Shown in pieces: positions 35,286 to 46,752 of a DNA stretch of 64,000 nt. Each line of letters begins with the position of its first letter. Positions within the stretch are counted from its first letter, which is position 1. Origin of the DNA: Ficedula albicollis (taxonomy: Eukaryota > Chordata > Aves > Passeriformes > Muscicapidae); contig NC_021676.1 in the NCBI RefSeq assembly GCF_000247815.1, forward strand, positions 3,439,544 to 3,503,543. The letters run 5' to 3'. A program made the position numbers and the translations under genes. The notes under the pieces are model-generated. The model saw nothing but the letters and a program-made list of their open reading frames with translations. It did no database searches and was not told the DNA's origin.

Positions 35286-38200
35286 GAATCTCTACTCATG
35301 CATTTGTGGGCAGCCCCAAGCAATAAGGGAAGAAAAATGCAAACCCAGCATTTTCTCAGTTTAGTTCCATAACTTCAAGGGAATTCTGTTTACAAAGGAT
35401 TTGTAGCGCTGTTGAAACTCACCATTGCTGGGCAGTATCGGGATTCTTTTGTGGAATGAAGGATAAACTGGCATGGAAGGCACAGAGGGGCTCGGTGGGG
35501 TTTGTGTTCTGCTGACTTTGGAGCAGAATCAGCCTTTTTCAGACACATGATATATTTGCTTTCTAAAGTTGCTTGCATTGTCTGGGGATGAGGATTAAGG
35601 CTTAGACTTTTTATGTTTGATCTGTCTGTGTCCAGGAGGTATTATTTATATGGCATGGGATTTAGTACACGATTCACATTTCCAGGAGGAATAAAACCAT
35701 TTGTTTTCAGGAGGAAGGTTCAGCCTGTGAAGAGGCAGAGTATAAAATTTTGATACAATTCTTTTGAAGGGAAAAAAGTGTACGTAGGAGCTTGTAGTTA
35801 GACTTCACAAGCTAATTAAATGCTGTCCAACTCTTAATTGCTGGTGTTCTGGTACAAAAGGAATGTATAAGTATTTTGTAAATCCATATTTGGGTAAGCA
35901 ATTTTATTTTTAAGGTTGTATGTGTCAGGGGGGTTTTGTTTGTATTCATTATTAGAAATACCTTAAAAAACAAAGCAAAACTGTGTCCACAAAAGAGAAG
36001 AATACTTTCCATTGATGAAATCAAGAGGCAAAATATTTGAAGCCAAGTAATGTAATGAAGTATGACTCAGTTAATCTTAGCACTATTAAAAGCTTAAAAT
36101 ATTAGAAAAATTCTATAAAATGAAATTATAGCCTTGCAGTAACATTCTTTTTACCCAGCACTATTTCTCATTTATCAGGTTTCTGCTAATGGCCTTAGAG
36201 ATTTAGAGAAAATAATCTGAGTGGTGTGCTTCCAAGGGAACTCAGTTAAGTCTGCCTTTTGGATTATTGTTTTGGGATCTGTATGATTTAAAATGAATAA
36301 AACCTCCCTGTACAGCCGTGATAAAGATTACATGGCTTGCACAGTATCTTTCAACATCCAGCATTTAGGGGAATCTCAGAGTGTAAATTCCTCCAACATT
36401 TGTCATGAAATGAAATAAGGATTTGGATCTGATCATAATGGGGGGGAAAAAAATCAGCTTCTATAAAATTTTTAATAAATAAAAGCTTTTTGTGCTCTTG
36501 CCCATACCCTAAATATGTTATGTTGAGCATTTCTGCCAACACAATGTGCTCACATTTGTCCTGAGAAAATGGAAATATTACACTGAAAAAAACACCTCTG
36601 AAATTCATCTTCCAAATTTCAGTATAGAAAAAGGCAAAGTTTTTCTATCTAGCTCCAAATTGCTTTACGAGTTAGTGGCAATTTTTGGGGAGCACTCTCC
36701 TGTTAGTTAAGGCAGAACCATGAGAACAGCCTGGCCAAGAAGTGCTGAGTTAAAGCAGGCACTGGACAGGGAAAATCACTGGGAAATTCACTGTTCTGTA
36801 CTGAGCAGGTAGATTCATAAATAACTTCCTTAACCAGATTATTCTTGGTAATATGTATTATTTTTATATGGTGCTACCTCCCTTGAGGTCAGCCTGGGCT
36901 TTGTCTTTGATATTTTACGACATCTGACATATTTTAGAGGCCTACAACTTTTTTAGGATGTATATTTTACTGTCAGAAATGAGATATAGTGATATATTTT
37001 ACTGCCCATAGAGTTTACTGCAACGTGCTGAGGATAATGAGTATTAGCCTTTTTCCCCTAGGTTTTTTATCAAAGGAAATTACTGGGTTTGTGCTGTCTA
37101 ATACTTACTTACATATTTTCAAATATTTAACAAGTCACACGTTCTTGTGGCTGAGAGAATTCAATCATTTTCTCCAGGATAATAAGAGAACTAAAGGCAA
37201 TAAAATAGGAAATTCAGCAGTAACTTTAATCAATGTGAGTGTTGTTGTACAATATGCTTTACTGAGTCATTCCAGTATTTTGCTGTTTACATAAATGTTT
37301 CCATCCACTGTAAGTGTTGTAAACTATTTTCAGGAAATAATGTTATTTTTGTTAGGTAACATAACTAACAGCTTTCTTTTTGAAGTGCTTAGAGTGCCAT
37401 TGTTTGTGATACAAAGCAATTTCTAAATATATTTACAGACCACAAAGCAACTTGAAAGTTTTCTTTTGATCCATTTGAAGTTTTTTATTCAAAACTGTGT
37501 GAAAATTATCATATATGACGGGTTCTTTGGCTGCAGTGACAATATATTATGGAAAAGCTTGAAATGCTATGAAAGGCTGTCTCATCATGTTTTTGTACTA
37601 CAAAAGGTTCTCATTTCAAGCTCAGTCTCTGAAAGTTTGCCTCATCCTGTGCTTCAATAAATTAAAGCCTACCTTTCTTTACCTGCAATTATTTTATAAT
37701 TCTTTAGGTATACAACCTCTTGTAAAAATATATAATCTAATTTCAAGCTTAGTTTGCTTCTAATTATCTGTTTATCAGCAATTGAGAACTTTTCCCTCTT
37801 TACTGATAAATTTTAGGCTTTCAGAAGAAAATAACATCTGGTACTGAGAATGGAATGCATTAATTACCTAGCCTCTAATTTACTATTTAATGAAATGTTG
37901 TCCTTTTTTTTAACTATTAACATTTAATTTTGCCTGATTTTATTGGTGGTCAGAAGACAGTTTGTTTAGAGACTGCTGCTTCCAGTATTCAATTTGCTCT
38001 CAAAAAGTAGGCCCTGAATGGATGGAAGTTTTATGTGTTTGTCTGTGTATCATAAATCAATTTCTTGATAGAAGCTATGACTAATTCTTTCCTTAGCAAG
38101 CTAAGCCTCTTGGTGATGAGTGCAGGGTTTTATTTCATCCTTCTGATGCTCATAGTCAATGTTGCTGAATCCAAGAGGTGTTGGGATTTATTTATTTTTT

Positions 38201-38552
38201 TAACTGCTTTTTGGTGAGTGAATGGCACAGTGTGAACAAAAATGCCGTAATTTATTGCAATATTTTCCAATGTTGGAGATTTGGAGTTCTCTGCTCCCTA
38301 ATTGATAACAAATTTTCCCACTAAAAATGAGCCATGAAAGAGCTGAGAGACCAAATTTCATACCTGTCTGTTCCATATCTTTAAATTGCAATTAAAAAAT
38401 CAAATCAGTTTTTTAATGGAAGATTTCCATTATAAAAGAAGAGTCAGAACCCAGAGGTTAATCTCTGTTTTAACCTTCCCAGTTGTAAATTTCCTGTTGT
38501 GTGGGACGCCAGGACAAACTGGTGAGCAATGGCTTTGGTAAACAGAGGGAAT
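35286..38552. other. Unassigned non-coding sequence
   Basis: AT-rich, no recognised repeat or exon. A 101-codon plus frame (36989-37294) and an 85-codon minus frame (36351-36608) carry no motif I recognise. Confidence 0.55.
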
Positions 38553-38700
38553 GGGTAGAATTTCCAATCTGTGAACAAAATGTGTCATATAATTATTTTA
38601 AAAAACATAAAAAATCCAAACAAATTGGGTAGAATTTCCAATCTGTGAACAAAATGTATCATATGATTATTTTTAAAAACATAAAAAATCCAAACAAACC
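38553..38700. repeat. Tandem duplication, two units of 74 bp
   Basis: 'gggtagaatttccaatctgt' begins at 38553 and 38627. Both copies continue through CATAAAAAATCCAAACAAA. The copies differ at a few positions, such as TGTGTCATATAA versus TGTATCATATGA. Confidence 0.94.
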
Positions 38701-41700
38701 TGTGGAGAACAAGATAAAAAACCTGAAATACTTGCTAGACCAAGCAGAGAAAATCCCTCAGCATCCAAACTTGCTGCTGTGGGTGACAGGGTGGAGAGGT
38801 GTGTCCAAGAAGGGAATGGAATAAAACAGAAGTATAGAATAAAACAGAGGTAGGAAACAGAGCAATTTCAGCTGTAAGACAAATTTCTGTGCTGTTTCAG
38901 ACATATCTCAGGATAAAACAAAGAGAAGGACCAGAATCCAGGAGTCTGAGTGTCTTTGTATTCAACTGAATTATTTGGAGAATGATGAATATTTTTATGG
39001 GAAAACTACTTTAGGGATGAACTCTGGATAACTCTGTAAATAAAATATGCAGGTTTGTAAGTTAAATGTTTTGCAAAGATTAAGTTGTTCCTTCTGCCAA
39101 ATCTTCATCCTTTGCTCTGCTTTGGAAGAAGGGTAAAAAGTTTGTGCTCAAATATTCTTTCCTTTCTTAGGCTTGGCAGCACTAAAGGAAATTGCTTTAT
39201 AATACCTGTGAGAAATCATATCAACCTTTTATATGATTTTGGAAAGTTAATTCAATTCTGCTTCAAAGGAAGGAAAAGAGAACAAGATATAGTTAAAAAA
39301 TTCAAAATATGAGAGGGAAAATCATATAGAGGTAATCAGGTCCTCAAAGAGACTGGGTCAGTTTTAAGACTTTAAGGTCAGTTTTACTGAAATAAAAAAC
39401 CCTCTTGGTTCTAAATATCTTGAGATTCCAGATTTTATCACTTTAGGTGTTTTTAGTGGCCACAGTTAAAAATTATGATATCTTTTCTATTTTAGCCTAA
39501 ACTCAATTAAATAGAAAGACTTACAGTTCAATAGGCCAATGTTTAAACAAGACTTGAATGTCAATTAAAGTTACAAACCCATTATCACCGATCAACTTCT
39601 TGGATTTTCTGCCATTATCTAGTGTATATCTCATGATTCCATTGCACCAAATATCACCTCCAAGTTATTATTTTTAATATAACCTAGAGAAATTGGATTG
39701 TTTTAATTTTCAAGTGTTGAAATAATTTCATTTATCTTTAACTGATACGCTTGTCTTTATCAAAATCCTGGTGATCCTTTGCCCTCTGCCTTTGAAGAAC
39801 TCACTGAAAAGCAAAGCACACAAACTCCCCTGGACAAAGAATTATCACTTTCAGCAATAAATTCCCTCTGAACAGAAGTTTATTTCATGGTCTGCATGAA
39901 CAATAATGCCTTCAAGACCTGTTTTGGGTGAGAGGGGCTGATGAAGTTTGAGTGGCACCTGAGCTAAAATGTGCCAGGCAATTTCAGTTTATTCAGAACT
40001 GTGTTATTTGAGACAGAAATCAGATTAGAAGAAACTTGTAAATGTATGAAAATGGCTGCATGGGAAGAGAGGAAACAAACAGAAATGAGACTGCAGAAGC
40101 AAAGGAGGTGACACCAATTGTGATTTTCAATGCATTACTGGAATCTGATGTGCTGGATCACATAAATGGAATATTAATGAAAATGAGTAACTCAAGAAGC
40201 CATGGAAAGGTGAGATTTGGAGAGGTAGCATTTTGTCAAAGGAATCTTGGGTTTTGGTCTGCAAAATGAACCTTCAGAGAAAAGAGCAGTGAAATCTTTG
40301 GGAAGAGGAAAAGAATGCACTGGAAAAAAAAAAGCTGGGGCATCATTTACCTGTGACTGCTAATGCTGAAGGACACAGAAAATGAAATTGGAGGAGGTGT
40401 CTGAAAATTTACAAAGTTGTGCTTAGAACTGACCTTGTAAAACAACTAAGATCAAAGGAGGGAATATGCAGAAAAGATATTAATACTCATTTCTGAAAGT
40501 CCAGATTATGAGCATCCTTTGGGTATTGAGGAAATTAGAAATACCCTGCTGTACAACTGAGAATTTCATTCTGAAGAGTCACGTCTAACTGGGAAGGTAA
40601 GCAAATATTAAAACAAAGGAAATGAAGTGACAATTTTCCGAGGACAGAGGAGTGAACCTGGTAATTAAAGATAATTAATTTTAAAAGACCCAGGCTTAGT
40701 TTACAAAAGACATTTAAAGTATAACTGGGGCAGAATACAGACATTTAGTGTCAAGAAGTGTAATTCTAACTTCTGCCTGAATGTGAAGAGACAGCAATCA
40801 GCCAGGGCTTCCAAGAGCTCCAGGAAGATTTATCTAAATCCTGGTGTGTTTTCATGCACAACATTGCTTCTCCTATATCCCAGCTTGCCCTAGATGAGAT
40901 CTCTCCAGTTGTTCCAGGTCTCTCCTGCTCCAAAGGAAAGAGCAGCTGTGCTCACACCATGCCTGATACCAAGAGTTCTTGCCCCCTGCATCCATAAAAT
41001 AGAGATGAACCTGTGGATGGCCAAATTATCAACACTCCTAAAAGAATTCAGCATAATCTTACTGTAGGGAAATAAAATATTACACACAGAAAACTGTGTA
41101 GAAGATACTAGGAAAAGCACATTGTTTTTTTTCCTCCTGGGAAAATTGGTCAGGATGAAAGGGTGTAGGTGATTCAGTGGTTTCAAAAGAATTGGGACTG
41201 ATAGGGGGATGAGTAAAGGAACATGGAGTAGAGTAAAATTCAGTGAGGGGAAAGGAAAACCATGATCAGGTGAGGGTTTTCTCACCTAGGGAATCAGAGC
41301 CAGCAGACAGAGAAGGGAACGAGCTCTGCTCAGAGCCACAGGTACCTGGTTTGCTGCTCCCTGAGCCTCCTTAGTAATGACAGCTGTGAGTACAAGAATG
41401 AAAATTATGCATGTGTTCGTGTGATTTTTGACAGCAGAACTTCCCCATTAGCTCTTGACTGCAGTGATGATTCTGCCTGTGAGAAAAGCTGCTGTGTGCC
41501 CGGGTTTCAGAGCTGTCATGAGTGACACTCACGGAGTTATTCCCTGGCGAGGAAAGGGTGAGCAGCCACGGAGCCAGGAGTCCTCACTCCCCCTTCTCCA
41601 CTCATTTCCAGAAATAATTATCATACTCTGCCTAATTGTGATTCCTGAGATCTTCATTGTCTTGTGTCATTCGTTCAACAGGAAGATTTCTAGGGTGGTG

Positions 41701-44689
41701 TAAATGTACTGGTGGCAGAAATGTACTTTTAAATCAGCTTTGAACCTGACAGCTTTATCTAATGTGTTATGACTAGAACATTCTATATAGAAAGAAAACA
41801 CCATTATCATACTTAGAATTTCTCAGGTATATTACCATAATCATTCTTTCTAAATAAAGAGAGGGAAAATTACTCTGGTGCTGGTTATAGATTGTGAATT
41901 CTGACAGGAACTCCTTGAAGGCCTCAGCAGCACAAACCTGCTTCCCTTCATTCAGGTAGAACCATTTTGTGTTTTTGCTTAGCCAGTACACCAGAAGATG
42001 TAAATACAATTTTGGAGCTATGTAACCCCTCTAAACACAGTCATTGACATTGAGGATGTGGATTTCAGTGAGAAAGAAATTTCAGTTAAAAAAAAAAACA
42101 TACATTAGAGTCCAGTTAAGTTGTGGTCATGGCCAAAGTCAGGAATTTTCTCTGTCCAAATGATTCTGGGGTTAATCTAAGAGTAATTAGGGCCTTTAAT
42201 AATGTGATAACCTTCACTTTCATTGAAATATGATTCTGAATGCAGTTTGAATCATCCCAATTTAACAAATTGTGAAAGGCAAATAGCCATCAAACAAAAG
42301 CAGACGAATCCAGCCTTGAACCAACCTGGCAGGGGATTCTGAGAGCATAATTTCAATATACCAGATTTGCATACTCAGGACTTAAACTGTTCTGTCTGTA
42401 TGGACGTGCAAAGGCAAGCTGACAAGTGTTCCTAAAGTATATTCAAATTGCAGCATTTCAGGAGCAAAAGAACAAACTGATTACAGTGTCTGAACAAGGT
42501 TCAGAGTGTGGAGATTGAGAGAAATGTCATTCAGGAGCTCGGATAAAACAGGATGTTTATTTTCTGAATAGCAAATGACAGCATGATTTCCTTAACAAAA
42601 TATTCATGATTTCTTGGAATTACTCATAAAGGGTAGCTCGAAAGAGTATAGACTGCAAAATTATGTATCACTCATGCCAATTTTCCAGATATTTTATTTA
42701 GGTCGGAAAGTGCAATGCCAGAATAAAATATAATAGCAGTAAATATCAGAGACATTTGTTAGACCATCTCGATAATTAGAGGATGTATTCCCAAGAGAGC
42801 AGAATCCCAGTAATGTATGCAAGCAGGATGTTTGAAAACAACCCTCTTAATAAATGGAGTTGACAGAAAATACACTGCAAAAGGATTACTGGCAGAGGCA
42901 TGGAAAATAAGAGATTTGGCAGCAACTTTAAGAACACAAATATGCATCACTCAAGGGAGAAGATTTCTATCCAGGGAACAAGCTGTCTTTGTAAACAGGA
43001 TTATACCCAGAACAAGCATCTGAAAAACATATATGAATGCCATCAAAGATAAAAATGCAACCTACAGAAATGAGGGATAGAAGGAGTATTCAGTGGCAGT
43101 TTCTTCAGCTTGCTGCTCTAAACAGTTAAATTTGTAAAATCGGGTTTTTGTAATTTTTGAGTTTAATTGTTTATTTAATTGTTGCATTAACCAGACATTT
43201 TGTCTCTCTCTGCCCATAACAGATGTTCATTATAAAAACTGAATACATTAAGATGATTACATTATTCAAACTCTTTGATAATTCATTTGTATTAAAACCA
43301 TAAGATTCTGTTGACATTTCCCTAGGGTACATTTGGTGAGGTTAAGCAGGATAAATGTCACAGTTAGTAATGCTGTTAAGATAAAAACCTTGCAAAGGAA
43401 CTACATATTATTTTTCTGCTTCATGGTCCTCAACAGCAACTTTTATAGCTATATTTCCTTTTTAAATGATGCATTACACCTTGAAAAGTAAAATAAAAAG
43501 ACCTGAAATTATGATTCTTGCTCATTTCCTCAAGAATAAATGAATAGAGGACGAGAAATCTTAAAGAAATAGGCATGATATTTTTTAAAAAGTTTGGGAA
43601 AAAATTGCTCTGTTAAAGTATAATGGCCCTGGTGAGATGTGGTGTGGAAGAATATATCTTAAAATGAAGGTAAGATGTGCATTAATTTCAGTGAAAATGC
43701 CCCCAAAAAAGGAAGTGAGCCATAAAATCTCAAATAGAGCACAGGCATCAATATTTGAGAAATGCCTCAATATAGAGCATTGTGTAGCTGGAACTGGAGG
43801 AAAAATGAGCTTGGGATGAGTTGTAGAGATCCCTCATTTCATTTCCTTCTCAAGCCAGGGCTAAGTACTAAGATTAATTCAGCTAAAAGTATGCTCAGTC
43901 AAGTTATGCCAATAAAATTGTGGAGGTAAATTTGGGGCGGCCATGGCCTCCCCCAGGCGGGGGCTCCTGAGGCTGGGGAGCTGATCCATGGTTCCCATGG
44001 CTTCCATCCCAACATCCCAGTTCTCTCATGACCCTTTCCATGATTCTTTAGTGGATTCCCCACTTTGGGCCATGTCTTTGATACTGGAAACCAGCACAGG
44101 ACAGCATTTCCCAGCTTCCCACCAGAGAATGGCAGTGCCTGTGAGTATTCTCAAATATTTATACTTTTCCATTAATCTCAATGCTGTTGCTCCACCTCCA
44201 GCGAAACGTGATCATTGTAACACTTATTTATGTTTCAGGTACTGAAAGTTTGTCTTCAGTCTTTATTCAAAAACATAAAAAGATAATTAAGTATAACTTA
44301 TTAAAAGAATAATTGCAACAGCTTCAGTTGGCAATAATATTAGATGGATGTAGAGGAATATAAAATGTTCTGCTTTTTTTTTTTTTTTTAAGTCAGGAAA
44401 ATTAATGAGAATCTGCCTAATAATGAAAGTTAATTTGATACTGCTCAGCTGTTATGTGGGGGTTTTTGTGTCTGGGTCATGTCTAATAACAGAATTAAAA
44501 ATTAATTATAAATATTACTGATTATAAAACAAGTGACAATTTTGTAGTTGTCTTTAATTGCAATATCTTTTACTAGGCTGAGGAGAAACAAAGTTGGTCC
44601 TGAAAAGAAATTATAATTATTAATAAAAATTGTTCATAAGGCATTCTTTTTGTGAAAAGAGAGCCACAATGACAGAGGCTAAAAAATGA
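38701..44689. other. Unassigned non-coding sequence
   Basis: About 6 kb without a recognised mobile element. The largest open frame (131 codons, minus, 40890-41285) is proline/leucine-rich and has no recognisable domain. GC rises briefly at 43930-43985. Nothing could be supported as a gene. Confidence 0.5.
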
Positions 44690-45000
44690 TCCACCAGAAA
44701 ATCAAGAAATGAAGTAGTTGAATAGTAAAGGATCCCTGGAGGTGTAGTCCAACATCTCACCCAGAGCAGTTGTTTAGGGTTGTGTCCATTTAGGTTGTGT
44801 AGATTTTTGAGGATGGCAACTCCACAGCTTTCCAGGCCACCTGTTTTTCCACTCTCACAGAAACCAAAACACAACAAATTAAAACAAAAGCCCCTTTTCC
44901 TTACGTGCAATTTGCTGTGTTTAAATCTGCACCTGCTTCCTCTTCTCCTGCTCCTGGGAACCACTGGGGAGAGTCTGGTTGGAGCTGCTCTCACCAGGTG
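44690..45000 (-). mobile_element. CR1 LINE, 3' portion upstream of an LTR insertion
   Basis: Read on the minus strand this follows a CR1 3' region. On the plus strand the order is TGGAGGTGTAGTCCAACATCT, then 'gaggatggcaactccacagc', CACCTGTTTTTCCACTCTCACAG and CTGCTCCTGGGAACCACTGGGGAGAGTCTGG, all in the expected positions for reversed CR1. The element is interrupted at about 45000 by a family A LTR and continues after it. Confidence 0.82.
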
Positions 45001-45482
45001 TTTTTGGACACTCCATGACCCACCCTGAGCCCTGATCCTTGGGGATGAGCAGTTCTGCTGCCTTAGCATTTCAGCTTTTACATTTTTCATATATTCATAA
45101 TCCTGCAATTCTTCAGTGTATAACTCTAAACTCCATATCCAGTGTGAGCTGCTGCTCTCCCATTTTGGGCAGACACAACAATTCCTCTCCAGGCTGGGAA
45201 TCAAGGACACCTCACTGCCTCAGGCACTGAGAAATGGAAATCAAAATGAGTTTTGGGGGGAGCAAACTTGGGGTTAATGACTCCATTAGCTGAATCTGTA
45301 ATTGGGAGATTAACCCCCAATATGAGCATGGACCAAACTTATAGAAGTGTGAAAACCCATGACCTGCTGTCCATTTTGGGTGTAACCCCTGGGGAGCTCC
45401 ATCTTCCCTAAATGTACCTGAAGGCCCTTCAATAAATATAACCCCTTTTTATTGCCCTAATTTTATCTGGCCTCTGTTTTTA
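45001..45482 (+). mobile_element. Endogenous retroviral LTR, family A, inserted in CR1
   Basis: Similar along most of its length to the minus-strand LTR at 11483-11959, including 'ctccaggctgggaatcaagg', GACTCCATTAGCTGAA, TAATTGGGAGATTAACCCCCAATATG and ATGTACCTGAAGGCCCT. It has a weakened TATA box (TTATAGAAG, 45339-45347) and an AATAAA signal (45431-45436) about 90 bp downstream, the usual R/U5 spacing. Its length of about 480 bp matches the other copy. CR1 sequence lies on both sides, so it inserted into an existing CR1. No internal retroviral region is present, so it is a solo LTR. Edges are approximate and no target duplication could be confirmed. The 196-codon minus frame across the boundary is incidental. 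Confidence 0.8.
45431..45436 (+). promoter_or_regulatory. LTR polyadenylation signal AATAAA
   Basis: A canonical AATAAA sits in the expected place in the family A LTR, about 85-90 bp after the TATA-like box and before a T-rich stretch. Confidence 0.6.
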
Positions 45483-45622
45483 GCACAAAAAGCCATCGGT
45501 TCCAGCTCTCTTAACTTGTATGGGAGATGCTCCATCCCCTTAATCCCTTCCTGGTCCCTGTCTCTCCTTTTCTGGGGAGCCCAGAACTGCCCAGAGCTCT
45601 CCAGCAGAGACTGAGAAACTTT
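45483..45622 (-). mobile_element. CR1 LINE, portion downstream of the LTR insertion
   Basis: The CR1 interrupted at about 45000 resumes: 'ggttccagctctcttaactt', GGGAGATGCTCCATCCCCTTAATC and TTCTGGGGAGCCCAGAACTG are standard CR1 3'-region blocks in the reversed order expected for a minus-strand copy. Similarity fades around 45620. Confidence 0.8.
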
Positions 45623-46604
45623 GGTGGCTCCATATACGTTCTCTTAAATTAGAACTTTGTGCTTTTAAAAGTGTTACTCGCAAATTTTAGCTGAAAAACG
45701 CCGGTAATGTAAACCCAAATTATTCTCTGCTGTAAAAATGCACTTTGCTGATATTTGGCAGTTTTATTCCTGCTCTATCAGTTTTGGAAATGGATTTCTT
45801 TTTTATGTTTAGAGCTTGCAGATGTTCAGGGATACTGGGGAAATCAAACACACTGCAAAGTTAGTGTAGGAAGAAACTTATGATAAAAAAATCTTTTACA
45901 CATAACTTTTTCAAGGATATGGGGAATGCTTTAAGGACTATTTTGATATTTTCAGGGTCTTAATTTAAAAGTACTTGAAAATTTCTGCAGTAACCATGAT
46001 CAGAAGCAAAGAACTGAGTAATTTAGGTCAGAGACAGTGATCACTGGGAAACAACTGAAGCATCTGTTCCTACAGTAATTGCATCTAACTGTTCAGACTG
46101 GGAGAAAAAACTTATTCAATATCATTGTGAAAATCTCCTTGATATTTGGGAAAAGTTCTTTTTTTAATATATACAGCTTTCTCTATATGAAGTTTTAAAA
46201 GCAAGTATTTATTGCTTTTCAAACACTTTACAGCACATTTTTAAAAAGTTAACAGCAAGTTTGTAAAAATGATGAATTAATCATGTTCGTAAAAATCACG
46301 AATGTAGATTTTTCAGGTCTGTACAAATTTTCAAAAATAGAGAGGGAACTAGCAGATGGATATGGCAGAGAAATGTTCACAAAAAGGACTCCTGGAGTGT
46401 CCTGGGGAGGTGGTGATGTGCTAACTCAGTCTCCCCCCACAGATTTCCCTCCGTGGATGACGGAACCATTGTCCAGAGGAAAGAGCTGCTCCTTTTGTCC
46501 CACACAGGTCTGTGTTCCAGATCCTTGTTGTGTTTGGAGATGTGGCTCCTCACACCTGAGCAATGCCCCTTGGTCACCCCTTTCTAGCAGATGCTGCCTG
46601 TGGA
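45623..46604. other. Unassigned non-coding sequence
   Basis: AT-rich sequence between two CR1 pieces with no recognised element. A 118-codon plus frame (46283-46639) runs into the next CR1 and has no motif. Confidence 0.5.
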
Positions 46605-46752
46605 GTTCATGGAATGGTTTGGGTTGGAAAGGACCTTAAAAATCATCTTTAAATTCCAAAGTTCAAGATCCCCTGCCTTGGAAAAGAGCACCTTCCATGA
46701 GACCAGACTGCTCCAAGCCTTGTCCAACCTGGCCTTGAACCCTTCCAAGGTT
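46605..46752 (-). mobile_element. CR1 LINE 3' fragment
   Basis: The plus strand reads CATGGAATGGTTTGGGTTGGAAAGGACCTT then AAAATCATCTTTAAATTCCAA, then GCACCTTCCATGAGACCAGACTGCTCCAAGCC and 'tccaacctggccttgaaccc'. This is the reverse complement of a CR1 3' terminus, one of the most recognisable avian repeats. The element is severely 5'-truncated (about 150 bp). Confidence 0.92.

Noticed and set aside
44620..45210. 196-codon minus-strand open frame
   Set aside because: It joins family A LTR antisense sequence with CR1 sequence. The part that resembles the frame at 11752-11997 does so because both are the same LTR, not because of a conserved protein.
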